Of a stretch of DNA of 64,000 nucleotides, positions 10,755-21,911 are shown in pieces. Source of the stretch: Monomorium pharaonis (lineage: Eukaryota > Arthropoda > Insecta > Hymenoptera > Formicidae). Position numbers and translations under genes: made by a program. The stretch lies in NCBI RefSeq assembly GCF_013373865.1, contig NC_050467.1, positions 35,945,132 to 36,009,131 of the forward strand, written 5' to 3'. Positions within the stretch are counted from its first letter, which is position 1. Each line of letters begins with the position of its first letter. Below the pieces are notes generated by a model. The model searched no databases and was not told the origin of the DNA. It saw only the letters and a list, made by a program, of their open reading frames with translations.

Positions 10755-11040
10755 CCCAGATAGCCAAATGAAAGCAACGCGTTGTCATTTTGCTGTCATT
10801 TATTCAGCATTCAATTTCACCAAACTAAAGCCAAGGTGTTTCCACAAACTGACTGTTGTTCTGACATCATGTAAAGTCTTCAGAGAAGGCTTAGAATTCA
10901 ATAAACTGACGGCAAGTTGTCATCATGCATGTAAACGGTGCTGGATATCATAATGACGGCAAGTCGTTGTCATGTATGACATCTGCACGTGAGGTTATAT
11001 CGACGGCAACTTGTCTACTTCGCAATTAGTATTTTGTCAT
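10755..11040. repeat. Partial CCCAGATAGCC MITE
   Basis: It begins TA CCCAGATAGCCAAATG and shares blocks such as CCAAGGTGTTTCC, CTGACATCATGTAAA and GGCAAGTTGTC with the full copy at 14103-14473. The right end is not recognisable, so the boundary is approximate. Confidence 0.65.
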
Positions 11041-11879
11041 GATCCATATATCATTTGTGATAACATATTCCCCAATAAAATAGTACGTGATATCCACGTT
11101 AATGCTATATGGATCGATATCGTGAAATCTACGTGAATATTCGAGTGGACATCCACTCAAAAATGGTACTAGAATTTATGTGAATGAGATCATAGATTCG
11201 ACGTAGAAACCACATAAATATTTTACGAACTTTAGAAACATCCTCGTAATGAGGATGAAGACTAAAACCAGGAGCAGCGTTGCCAACTCTCCAATGCACA
11301 AATATGGTACAAACTTAATAAAATTATGGTACTTTCATAAAAATTATGGTACATTTTCACAAAAAAAATCTAATATGAATAAAAAGGATATTACTAAAAC
11401 AAATAAATATTTTTTTGAAATTTATTATATATTATAATATAAAAGAATTTTAAAATTTAAATTTTTTATTTTAATTACACATAATATAAATGACTAATAA
11501 ATTTATTATAAAAAATTTAAAAGAAAAGAAAAATAACATGACTATATGGATTCTACAATCTTCAATTTGGTAAATTTATTGCAATACTTAAGGTAACTAT
11601 CGCGAGATCACAAAAATTAAAATATAAACTTCCCAGATAGTACAAAATATTTATAAGGAAAAATATTTATTATCGCGATATACTTATGTAGATAGCTAAT
11701 AAGATCACAAAAGTATTAACTTATTCAAAATATACTTATAAACTAAGGAGTTCACATTTTGATATTACTTTTTAACGACTATACTCTAATTTAAGATGCA
11801 GGTTTCGCATTGGAAAGAAAATTCGTACGTTTCGCCAGATCTTTATCTCTTCGCAGGCCATCGCAGACCCGAGCGTCGT

Positions 11880-12083
11880 AAAGTGGAAAGCGCGGCGTGT
11901 AATAGCTCTCACACACTAGACGCGATAAGCGACGAGCGATGAGCGATATCCAATGAGAGCTCTGCATTTTCGAACATTTCATCGCCATGTTCGAAAAAGC
12001 AGAACTCTTATTGGATATCGCTCATCGCTCGTCGCTTATCGCGTCTAGTGTGCGAGAGCTATTACGCGCCGCGCTTTCCACTT
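11880..12083. repeat. Foldback MITE inside the hAT element
   Basis: Two arms of about 82 bp are nearly perfect complements (AAAGTGGAAAGCGCGGCG at 11880 and CGCCGCGCTTTCCACTTT ending at 12083), with a loop around 11962-12000. The inner parts carry repeated GCGATGAGCG and GCGACGAGCG motifs. No protein is supported. Confidence 0.85.
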
Positions 12084-12371
12084 TGCCTGCCTATGCGCAA
12101 GAAAGGTATTTTTTTAAACTAGACAAAGTATAGATAACTAATGAGATCACAAAAGTTAAAATTTAAACTTATGAAAAAATATACTTAAAAATAATATCTT
12201 TTGTTGTTTGTTGATTAAGTCATATTATATAAAAATCACGTCATCATCGATTTCATTTGAATTGCACATGTTTTGTTTATGGTCATACATACATACTTAG
12301 ATTCATTGAATTTATCATGTTTGTATTAGGTACAAATTTAACACAAGAATCATTTTGCTTTACACATTGAG

Positions 12372-14693
12372 CTATAAGTAAGATACCATGGTTTTGGTGA
12401 CAAGTCGATTTCTAGATTTAGTTTTTATTAAATTAACTTTGCTAAAAATTCGCTCGCATTCAGCATTCGAATGTGGTATGCTGAGCATATTTAAAGCAAA
12501 GCTACTAATATTAAAATATTCATACTCATTTAGTATATTTTTAAAATTTAAGAGTTTAGCCCAAAATTTATCGACTTTTCCTTCGTTTTTAATTTCTTCG
12601 GTTAATGTACCAATTGGTAATTTACGCCATTCATCATCTATTAATTGTTCAATATTATTATTATCACTGGATAATAAAGTTTCAGGTATCATGCGACTAC
12701 AACTTCTCATAAGCACATTTAGATTTGGAAATTCATTCCGAAAATTTAAGGATAATGCATTTGATGGACTCAGAGCATGTAGATATTTTAAAATGGGATC
12801 ATTAAAATCAAAACGGTTTTTAATTTGCTCAGCTGAAACAATCATAAATTGCCTAGCTCGTAATAAAAAATCTTGAATCTGATTTGGATGCTTCTGACTT
12901 CCGCGTCACTTAACAAATTCATAACATTTATGCCCAAATATATTGTAGATATATGAACAAACTCAGTAGAATTTGATGGATCAATATTACTTAAAGTTGT
13001 CGTTTGTACATATACTCTATTCATGTAACACATAAGAATATCTTTGTATAAGGAGGATAATTTATAATGTAGTTCGGTAACTACTACATTCTCTGACTGA
13101 AAATATTTATTAAAATCAGTGAATTTTGGTAAAAACCACTGTAAGAAAAAATAATATAATTTAATAAATGGGTCTTCTAAATCTTTATGAATTTCCTCCG
13201 TAGTTATTAATTTATCGTTCAAGTAAGTGCTTCTAAAATATAATTTTAAACTTTCCCACTGCTTCAAAATCCTGCTAACAACTTCATATAAACTTAGCCA
13301 TCTGGTCTGGGATGGATGCAATATTTTGTGGATATCCAAATTTAAAAATTTTTGAAACTGTTTGAAGTCATGTTGCCGTTTTGAACTATTTTTGAAATGA
13401 TTATAAACGTTTCGCGCCAGATTTTCGGTGCGTCTTGGAAGTTGTTTGCAAGCTTCGCTTGCGCACAAATGTGCGGAGTGACATATACACTTCATGATAA
13501 CAATACCAGGACAACTATCTTTAAACCTTGTAGCTACACTATTTCTTTTCCCCATCATCACATTGCATCCATCAGAGCCAAATCCTATGATGTTATTCAA
13601 CTGAATGTCCTGACTTTGAAATGATGAGATTATTGACTGGTATAGATGTTCTGCTGTAGCGCCTTCATTTGACTGATTATCATCTGAAAATACTTGCACC
13701 AGCTCCCAAAAAAATGATTTAATTTGTTGCGATGTTTTATCATAAAACCTAACGACTATACATGAAGTTTTTTCGCATGAGATGTATCAGTCGATTCGTC
13801 AGTTAATACGCTATATTTTGTTTGCTTTAAAATTTTTGTTAAATGAAATTTATGTTCTGGTGCTATAACATTTTTTTATAATAGACGTTAGTTTGGTTCG
13901 TCCCAGATTTAATCCTTGAATTATGTTAGAGTCATTAACCGATTCTTTTAATAAATTGGTTAAATGATCAATTACAGAAAAAGGAAGATTATGTTCACTG
14001 AAAAGCCCAGCTAATTTAATCTCAAGTCTTGAAATATTATTTGGAATTTTTGGTATTTGTAAGAAAGTATTTATTTCAGTTTGTTTTTTGTTTCCTTTTA
14101 TACCCAGATAGCCAAATAAAGGCAACGTGTTGTTATTTTGCTGTCATTTATTCCCTATTAAGTTTATCAAACTAAAGCCAAGGTGTTTCCTCAAACTGTC
14201 TGTCGTTCTGACATCATGTAAAATTCTACATTAGAATTCAACAAACTGATGGCAAGTTGTCAACATGCATGCACAATTGCTGTCAATGTGACAAGTTTAT
14301 TATTCCTCAATGCATGCACTTATAATTTTATAAACTCATGAAGGTTATTTGTTCTCCTGATGTTAACTTCGTTCCACGTTAAATTACAATGACAGCAAAT
14401 TGTAGGCAAGTTCACAACATATATGCAGTGCATTAATTTGCCCGATATGCTTAATCTCGCTTGGCTATCTGGGTATATGACATATACTTTTTGCCTTCGC
14501 CATGTAATTTTAATACGCTCAAATCAGCTTTTAAATTGCATTTGCAAACCTTGCAATATGCACTGTACGGATCATTTTCTACAGGATTTAGCCATTTTAA
14601 TATCATTTCCCAATCTCTTCTATACTTTTGCTTGCGTTTTGTATATTTAGGCTTCTTTTTGGGTGTGGTGTTTGAATCTGAATCGGATGACAT
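12372..14693 (-). pseudogene. hAT-family transposase, broken
   Basis: Pieces in order are: 14693-14475, an N-terminal BED-like finger (AYCKVCKCNL, then H); 14102-13850, a linker region; 13699-12842, the catalytic region (IIGFGSDGCNVMMGK, then CICHSAHLCASEACKQLP); and 12845-12372, the C-terminal dimerisation region with NAECERIFSKVNLIKTKSRN, the hATC signature. The frame shifts near 13850 and between 13750 and 13699, where at least one stop occurs. The last two pieces overlap by 4 nt in different frames, which marks another indel. A 371-bp MITE splits the first and second pieces. The protein would have cut and pasted the surrounding element; this copy cannot. Confidence 0.85.
14103..14473. mobile_element. 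CCCAGATAGCC MITE (371 bp)
   Basis: It has perfect 13-bp inverted ends, CCCAGATAGCCAA and TTGGCTATCTGGG, with TATA on both sides (14099-14102 and 14474-14477), consistent with a TA or TATA target. It is inserted in the hAT transposase. Related pieces lie at 10755 and 16690-16975. Confidence 0.85.
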
Positions 14694-15159
14694 TTTTATT
14701 CTAAAAGAAAAACAAGTACTTAAAATTTAATATTTACACGTTTTGTATGTACCTATTAAAACGTGTGGACAAAGTGTACCTATGAGTATTAAATTTAATA
14801 AAATTTAAGAATAAAAACAATATGATGTTAATGACTAATTTTTTTATTACATGCGTATATTTTATACTAAATTGCTTTTGCTTCGTAACATAAACATCAC
14901 AAACTTAAATCTAGTTAAATCGTTTAAACCGCTTTTAACCATTTAACGTTTATGAGAGCGCGTTACAAAATAAAACAAATAGGTACATAACAATACGTAC
15001 TTTTAGAAAATAAGTTAAAATTTTTAAGATTAATTTACGCAGGATATACAACGCGTACGCAACTGTACTTCAGATATCTAATAGGCGTTTTTCCAATCTG
15101 TATGGGATTAATCAGGTGAATAACATAACCAAAATTACATAATATAACATATGTAATGG

Positions 15160-15225
15160 TGCCTTTTCACGCTGACGCTTGACGCTCATTTTCAGCGTCA
15201 AAAGACATCACGTGACTAAAAATAA
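15160..15225. repeat. Single Harbinger-type terminus
   Basis: GTGCCTTTTCACGCTGACGC and the following GCTCATTTTCAGCG match the right terminus of the Harbinger element at 50270-55075 read from outside in. The partner end was not found, so this is a fragment inside the hAT element. Confidence 0.6.
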
Positions 15226-15584
15226 AGATACCCTTTCGTCATTTTTAGTCACCAATCACAGCCATTCTTTTGAAGAAGGGAACAACTGTGATTGGCCACT
15301 TCTAGAGGAAAAGAAACTGAAACGGATTAACCCAGCACCGAAACCTTAACGAAAATTTCTTACGACTTCTTACACCTATCGCTGTCTTAAGAAAATATTA
15401 TAAGAGAAAGATGTGTTTTTTGTCAATATAAGGAAAAAAATGATAAAAAATACATTTTTTTAAATTATCAAAATTATGGTACAATATGCGTACCATAGCT
15501 ACCTTGTAAGGTACAAAGTACATTGCGAGCGAATTATGGTACATGTACCATAATTATGGTACGGTTGGCAACGCTGACCAGGAG

Positions 15585-16140
15585 CCCGAACTAAGCCTGA
15601 TTTCGCCTCCAAAAGTGAGGCGAAAATCTGTCACAAATGTAGTACCAAATGGTGGCGCTGGCAACAATGATTTACCGGAAACAATATGGAGTATAACGAC
15701 AAGCATTTGACAATAAATGCAAATTTATAATAAAAATCTTAGCAATTTTACATTTAGAATACTTATCTCAGTTTTCTTATACCAAACATACAACTGCGTA
15801 CAGCCTAGCACCACTAGCACGGCTGACTACGATAAACTTAGGGAGTGTTCTCACCGAGCGCGTCAAGCGTCGCGTCATCCTTCGCATCCAATCAAAACAT
15901 CCATTATATTTTATAATAATAAAATGGGACGTTTTGATTGGACGGGAAGGACGACGCGACGCGTGACGCGCTCGGTGGGAACGCTTCCTTAGACTAGACA
16001 TTTATATCTAAAGTTGGAATATATTCCGGTGTATCAGCATCGTCAGCGCCACCATTTGATACTACATTTCTAACAGATTTTCGCCTTACTCAAAACCACA
16101 GAGATCGGTCTCCTGGTTCTAGTCTTCATACTCGTAACAT
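15585..16140. repeat. Diverged inverted duplication around a small MITE
   Basis: About 90 bp at 15577-15670 (ACCAGGAG...TGGTGGCGCTG) recurs in reverse complement at about 16040-16135 with many differences. Between them sits the 148-bp MITE at 15841-15988. No gene was seen. Confidence 0.55.
15841..15988. mobile_element. 148-bp foldback MITE with TTA flanks
   Basis: The ends GGGAGTGTTC and GAACGCTTCC are imperfect complements. Longer arms (CCGAGCGCGT against ACGCGCTCGG; CCAATCAAAAC against GTTTTGATTGG) fold back almost fully. TTA lies on both sides (15838-15840 and 15989-15991), as for PIF/Harbinger insertions. Confidence 0.75.
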
Positions 16141-16689
16141 ACACGTACTAAATTTTTTGGAGTGCACTTTAAAAGAACGAATTTACTCTAAGCGATAGTG
16201 AAAATACGGGTACTCAAAATAGAATGACATCTCACTTTTTATCAGAATGAATTTTTCGCTTGATAAGTGAACTCTTTATTCGACTGGAGTGAACGTTTTC
16301 TTGTAGCGAATCGTTTACTAAATTAAAATGAGTAAATCATAAAAGTATTATGTGTTCTCTTCCACATCGTCCTCTCGTAGCAAAAAAAGCTAATTATTGC
16401 TTGCCTCAATGTTGCCACAATGCCTCGTGTGGTCTTTATGTAGCGTGTCGGCTGTATTTTATTCCTGAGAGAGTTAAGTCGCCTATTGACCTATCGGCGG
16501 CGTTGCACACTGATAACTAGGCTGTAAAATCTTATATATTTTAGCAAGAGAAGTGATCCATGCTGGCCGACAAATTGTTGCCCATGAAGAATAAACTTAT
16601 GTCGATAAGTTGTCGACATCAAGATGTAGTTTGGAAACTTTATCATTATTCAATAGATATTATGCTTCTTGTGTACAATGTTTGATATC
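16141..16689. other. Spacer, nothing recognised
   Basis: Moderately AT-rich sequence between the inverted duplication and the next MITE fragment. No coding pattern or repeat was recognised. Confidence 0.35.
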
Positions 16690-16975
16690 ATAAGTGTCGT
16701 CATTTTGCCATCACGTTGCCGTCACGTTGCCGTCATGATTCTACATATAAAATGCGAGCCCATGACGTGCCGTCAATTTGCTATCAATGTGACGAGTTTA
16801 TTAGTCCTCAATGTATGCTCTTACAATTTCATAAACTCATGAAGTTTATTTGTCCTCCCGATGCTAACTCAGTTCCACGTTAGAGTCCAATGACAGCAAA
16901 TTGTCGACAAGTTTATAACAATATGTGCGTTGCATCAGTTTATCCGATATGCTAAATCTCGCTTGGCTATCTGGG
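16690..16975. repeat. Right part of a CCCAGATAGCC MITE
   Basis: It shares the segment from CAATGTGACGAGTTTATTA through GCTTGGCTATCTGGG with 14103-14473. The left inverted end was not found. Confidence 0.7.
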
Positions 16976-16983
16976 ATACACAT

Positions 16984-17397
16984 GTTGTTACGTCTCGGAC
17001 GACGGACTTTCCTTTATTCTACTTACCTCGGCAGTAGATAAAGGGGCGCTATCTCTTTTTGGGCTACCTGCTGGGCCGGTAATACCCTGGGATGTGAGAG
17101 CTAGGATCAATTCAATTGTTAGGTGGATTGTGAGATATTTGGATAGAATAACTGGGTTAACTCATCCACTTTTAATAAAAGTTTTCTATATTTAAAGATT
17201 TCGTGTAGCGCGCTTATCCTACAGTAGTAAAGATAACAATAACTTATGTATAACAAGAATGATAATAGATGATAAAATTAAAATAGTGATAAGATGGTAG
17301 TAATAATATAACTCCGATAAAACAATAAGATAACTTTAATAAAGATTATAAATTAACAATAACAAAAAGATGATAATTGAATAGTAATAATAATAAC
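16984..17397 (+). repeat. Partial TGTYACGTCYCGG-type terminus
   Basis: TGTTACGTCTCGGACGACGG, then GGCTACCTGCTGGGCCGG and GAGAGCTAGGATC, match the blocks at 44338-44480 and, inverted, at 38607-38801. The following 250 bp are AT-rich with no gene. It abuts the palindromic element at 17398. Confidence 0.65.
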
Positions 17398-18150
17398 ACA
17401 GGCACACAAAAAAAAAAGTGGTTGGTCCGGCGGACTAGACTAGTCAATCCTTATGTATTTCGACCCGCTGAATCCGAATCTGAAGTCAGAATTGGAAAGT
17501 TAGCTCGCATTTTCTAACCTCAAAAAAAAATTTTTTTTTAATGTTGGTCCGGCGGACCAGACTAGTCTATTCTTATGTATTTCGACCCGCTGAATCCGAA
17601 TCCAATGTCAGAATTGCAAAGTTAGCTCGCATTTCCTAACCTCAAAAAAAAATTTTTTTTTAAATGTTGGTCCGGCGAACCAGACTAGTCTATCCTTATG
17701 TATTTTGACCCGCTGAATCCAAATCCAAGGTCAGAATTGCTGAAATGACTCATTTTTTCCTAACCTTAAAAAAAAAATTTTTTTTAACGTTAGTCCGGCG
17801 GACCAGACTAATCTATTTTTATGTATTTTGACCCGCTGAATCCAAATTCAAGGTCAGAATTGCTAAATTGGCTCATTTTTTCCTAACCTCAAAAAAAAAT
17901 TTTTTTTTAACGTTGGTCCGACAGACCAGACTAATCTATTTTTATGTATTTTGACCCGCTGAATCTAAATTCAAGGTCAGAATTGCTAAATTGGCTCATT
18001 TTTTTCTAACCTCAAAAAAACATCTTATAAAAGCAGTTTAGGTCACAAATGTATAATCCGGAGCGTGCAGGCTTGCGTAACCACATTATCCGGGGAAAAT
18101 TCCATACGTATGACAAGTTTGAGCTTCTGTGAATAAATAGCGTAGAAAAT

Positions 18151-18585
18151 TCACTTTCTTTTTCTATTATATCTAACTCTTTTATTCTGGAAAGTTCTGT
18201 GCAATGGCTTTCTCTTACGTTTCTTCCCTTTCACAGAGACATCACGTTTGAGCGTCCAGCAGAAATCAGCCATCATATTCACATCCCATTTGCCTTGATA
18301 TCGAAACTCCATCTCCTTGATGTCCTGATGAAATCTTTCTCCCTGTTCTTCACTATAATCACCTAAATTTTCTGGGAAGTAGTCGATATGAGAATCTAAG
18401 AAATGCAACTTAAGATTCATTAGGCAACCTAGTTTTTTATAGTTCTCCATCGTTTCCGCCACCTTTTGTCTGTAATCTTGACTTTTGTGGTTTCCTAAAA
18501 AATTTTCTGTGACACCTTTGAAACTCAGCCATGCTGCTCTCTTATCTTCATTCATTTTGGTAACAAAATTGTCGTCTCTCAACAT
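18151..18585 (-). pseudogene. Duplicated C-terminus of the transposase-like gene, left arm
   Basis: The 144-codon frame on the minus strand repeats the C-terminal 144 residues of the plus-strand gene at 18614-19594 with only about three residue changes (K for E, T for M, final K for E). It includes FLGNHKSQDY, LHFLDSHIDYFPENLG and EEQGERFHQDIKEMEFRYQG. It lacks the N-terminal half, so it is a by-product of the inverted duplication and not a second gene. Confidence 0.85.
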
Positions 18586-18613
18586 TTTACGTATTTGAGG
18601 TCCATCAAAAATT

Positions 18614-19594
18614 GGATGTTACAAGTCTGATGAGTGGAGACTATTTATCGATTCTTCTAAGAGAAGCTTGAAAGCAGTGTTGCTGCACAATACTAATGTA
18701 TATGCCTCTATTCCTGTAGCGCACTCGGTAGTGATAAAAGAAGAGTACACAAACTTGAAAACAGTTCTTGAAAAAATTAAATACACAGAACATAGGTGGC
18801 AAATTTGTGGGGATCTAAAAATTCTCACCATATTATTGGGTCAACAATCAGGTTACACAAAAAATCCATGCTTTCTATGTGAATGGGATAGTAGAGATCG
18901 AACAAACCATTACATTAGAAAAGAATGGCCGACAAGAACGTCTCTGCAACCTGGGTCTAAAAATATCATAAATGAACCGTTAGTTGAGCCTTCAAAAGTT
19001 CTTCTTCCACCTCTTCATATCAAATTAGGACTCATGAAACAATGGGTGAAAGCTCTGAATAAAAATGGTGAATGCTACCAGTATTTACAAGAAAAATTTC
19101 CCAACATCTCTGATGCAAAATTGCGAGAAGAAATTTTTGATGGACCTCAAATACGTAAAATGTTGAGAGACGACAATTTTGTTACCAAAATGAATGAAGA
19201 TGAGAGAGCAGCATGGCTGAGTTTCAAAGGTGTCACAGAAAATTTTTTAGGAAACCACAAAAGTCAAGATTACAGACAAAAGGTGGCGGAAATGATGGAG
19301 AACTATAAAAAACTAGGTTGCCTAATGAATCTTAAGTTGCATTTCTTAGATTCTCATATCGACTACTTCCCAGAAAATCTAGGTGATTATAGTGAAGAAC
19401 AGGGAGAAAGATTTCATCAGGACATCAAGGAGATGGAGTTTCGATATCAAGGCAAATGGGATGTGAATATGATGGCTGATTTCTGCTGGACGCTCAAACG
19501 TGATGTCTCTGTGAAAGGGAAGAAACGTAAGAGAAAGCCATTGCACAGAACCTTCCAGAATAAAAGAGTTAGATATAATAGAAAAAGAGAGTGA
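18614..19594 (+). pseudogene. Transposase-like protein, N-terminally truncated
   Basis: The frame is open from the arm junction (about 18612) to TGA at 19594, with no good ATG at its head; the peptide is already inside a conserved block (SDEWRLFIDSSKRSLKAVLL). Further blocks are CGDLKILTILLGQQ, CFLCEWDSRDRTNHYI, PLHIKLGLMKQWVKAL and GERFHQDIKEMEFRYQGKWD. I recognise this family from many insect and other invertebrate genomes as a repeated protein of mobile origin, but I cannot name its superfamily. Asp in CGDLK and Glu in EEQGERFHQD are possible catalytic residues; that is inference. The terminal arrays suggest it acts on the element ends. Confidence 0.7.
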
Positions 19595-20229
19595 ATTTTC
19601 TACGCTATTTATTCACAGAAGCTCAAACTTGTCATACGTATGGAATTTTCCCCGGATAATGTGGTTACGCAAGCCTGCACGCTCCGGATTATACATTTGT
19701 GACCTAAACTGCTTTTATAAGATGTTTTTTTGAGGTTAGGAAAAAATGAGCCAATTTAGCAATTCTGACCTTGAATTTGGATTCAGCGGGTCAAAATACA
19801 TAAAAATAGATTAGTCTGGTCCGCCGGACTAACGTTAAAAAAAATTTTTTTTTTGAGATTAGGAAAAAATGAGTTATTTCAGCAATTCTGATCTTAGATT
19901 TGGATTCAGCGGGTCAAAATACATAAGGATAGACTAGTCTGGTTCGCCGGACCAACATTAAAAAAAAAATTTTTTTTGAGGTTAGGAAATGCGAGCTAAC
20001 TTTGCAATTCTGACATTGGATTCGGATTCAGCGGGTCGAAATACATAAGAATAGACTAGTCTGGTCCGCCGGACCAACATTTAAAAAAAATTTTTTTTTG
20101 AGGTTAGAAAATGCGAGCTAACTTTGCAATTCTGACTTCAGATTCGGATTCAGCGGGTCGAAATACATAAGGATTGACTAGTCTAGTCCGCCGGACCAAC
20201 CACTTTTTTTTTTGTGTGCCTGTGTAATT

Positions 20230-21426
20230 TGTACGGCTGGGCGTTGTGTCAGCCGTTACCCTACACTGAATTTCAATGGGTCGAGGACGTTTCAAATTTC
20301 GACGTGAACGCTATCGCTCCGGATTCACCCACGGGATACATTCTCGAGATCGATCTTGAGTATCCTCGAGACCTTCACGATCGGCACACTGACCTACCTT
20401 TTTGCCCGACGCGCGATAAACCGCCCGGCAATCGAGAATGTAAACTTCTCGCCACGCTCTACGATAAAAAGCGTTACATCATACATTACCGAAACCTACA
20501 GCAGTGCACGCATCACGGTCTTCGTATCGCGAAGATACACCGCGTATTAAAATTCGCGCAATCTCTATGGCTATGTAAATACATAGAATTAAACACGCAA
20601 TTTCGAACTCGCGCCAAAAATGATTTTGAAAAAAACTTGTATAAATTAATTAATAACGCGGTATTCGGGAAAACCATGGAGAATGTACGTAATCACGTTG
20701 ACGTTAAATTATTGACGAAATGGAAAGGTCGGTATGATGTAGAGGCAATGATCGTGAAACCGAATTTTCATAGTCGTAACATTTTTTCAGAGAATCTTAT
20801 TGCCGTCGAACTAAAAAAACTCAAGGTGAAATTCAACAAACCGATTTACGTAGGCATGTGCATTTTAGATATTTCTAAGACGTGTCTGTACGAATTTCAT
20901 CACGAGTACATGCTACCTCTGTATCGCGACAAATTTAAAGTCATGTACACTGACACCGACAGTCTCGTATACCATGTCGAGTGCGATGATGTTTATGAGA
21001 CGATGAAACGTAATATCGCTAGGTTCGACACGAGCGATTATCCGGTCGACAACGTGTACGGTATGCCTCTTAAAAATAAAAAAAATACCGGGTCTAATGA
21101 AAGACGAGAACAATGGTGCGATAATGACCGAGTTTGTCGGACTTGAGCAAAAATGTACGCGTTGAAGGTGGACGGGAAAAAAGACATCAAAAAAGCAAAA
21201 GGTGTCAAGAACGTAATAATGCGAGCCACAATTCGAAGATTACACCCGCTGTTTGAGAGATGAGATCGAGATGACGCGTCGCCAGTCGTGTATACGATCC
21301 AAGTTATACGAAGTATACACGGTGGCCGAAACGAAAATTGCTCTAAGTCCGTACGACGACAAGAGATATCTCGTACCCGATTCGATCGAAACGTTACCGT
21401 GGGGACATTATCGGATACCCTTATAA
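20230..21426 (+). pseudogene. polB: Polinton DNA polymerase B, C-terminal half
   Basis: The sequence starts at NLYGWA, the core of motif A in Polinton polymerases, directly after the palindromic element. Motif B is seen as KLINNAVFGKTMEN and motif C as YTDTDSLVY. The exonuclease and terminal-protein regions are absent. The frame shifts in an A-rich run near 21085-21092 and again near 21230, after which the third piece runs to TAA at 21424-21426 (ending HYRIPL). The intact enzyme would replicate the linear element by protein priming; this copy lacks the proofreading half and cannot do so. Confidence 0.88.
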
Positions 21427-21911
21427 TATATAGTTGTATATATTTTATCTTTTGCGCATGATGTACTTTTAATTTACCATGTATTTTATATTTTACATAT
21501 ATTTATTAATTTTACATCTAGCGTTTCATATATTTTAGAGTTTATATTTTTTATTTTTTACATTTTACACTTATTTTATAATTTTACATTTAGCGCTTTA
21601 TGTATTTTATATTATACACATATATTACATTTTATGTACTTTTTATGAACTTTTTTTATACTATTGTAATTTGTATTTTATAGTACGCATTTTTTTATGT
21701 TAATTTTCTATTAAAAAATTAATACTAAGAACAATTAATTAAAGTTGATTACATTTTATAGTTTTACATTATACATTTTATAATACGTCTTAATAAGAAA
21801 ATGTATTAAGGATGATCAATGGATGGATAGGTAATAAAGAAGTCTCGTATATACTTATTATAAAAAAATTGTATTTTTATTTTTATAAGTTTACATTACA
21901 CTTTAATATGA
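21427..21911. other. AT-rich gap between polB and integrase
   Basis: Repeated TTTTATATTTTACAT-like stretches, strongly AT-rich. It lies between convergent genes and so probably carries their 3' ends. No gene was seen. Confidence 0.5.

Larger units (their letters stand above)
11275..15576. mobile_element. hAT transposon (4.3 kb), decayed
   Basis: The ends are inverted: CAGCGTTGCCAAC at 11275 and GTTGGCAACGCTG ending at 15576, of the CAG...CTG type. ACCAGGAG (8 bp, the hAT duplication size) lies on both sides, at 11267-11274 and 15577-15584. Inside is a broken hAT transposase (12372-14693, minus), a foldback (about 11880-12083) and a CCCAGATAGCC MITE (14103-14473). Sub-terminal GGTAC repeats are frequent at both ends. 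A piece at 15160-15225 matches a Harbinger terminus. The ends are still clear although the gene is dead. Confidence 0.9.
17398..20226. mobile_element. Palindromic element with tandem terminal repeats
   Basis: Both ends are inverted (CACAGGCACACAAAAAAA at 17398; TTTTTTTTTGTGTGCCTGTG at the right). Each terminus is a tandem array of a roughly 120-bp unit containing GGTCCGGCGGACC, ACTAGTC, a CCGCTGAATCC block and an A7-9T7-9 stretch: five units on the left (17419-18010) and four on the right (19730-20210). The inverted arms run on into coding sequence: 17398-18612 is the near-perfect complement of 19133-20226. Only 18613-19132 is unique. Shorter derivatives lie at 36948-37853. Confidence 0.9.

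Noticed and set aside
18151..18585. Independent minus-strand gene in the palindromic element
   Set aside because: It is a mirror copy of the C-terminus of the plus-strand gene and begins inside the protein.
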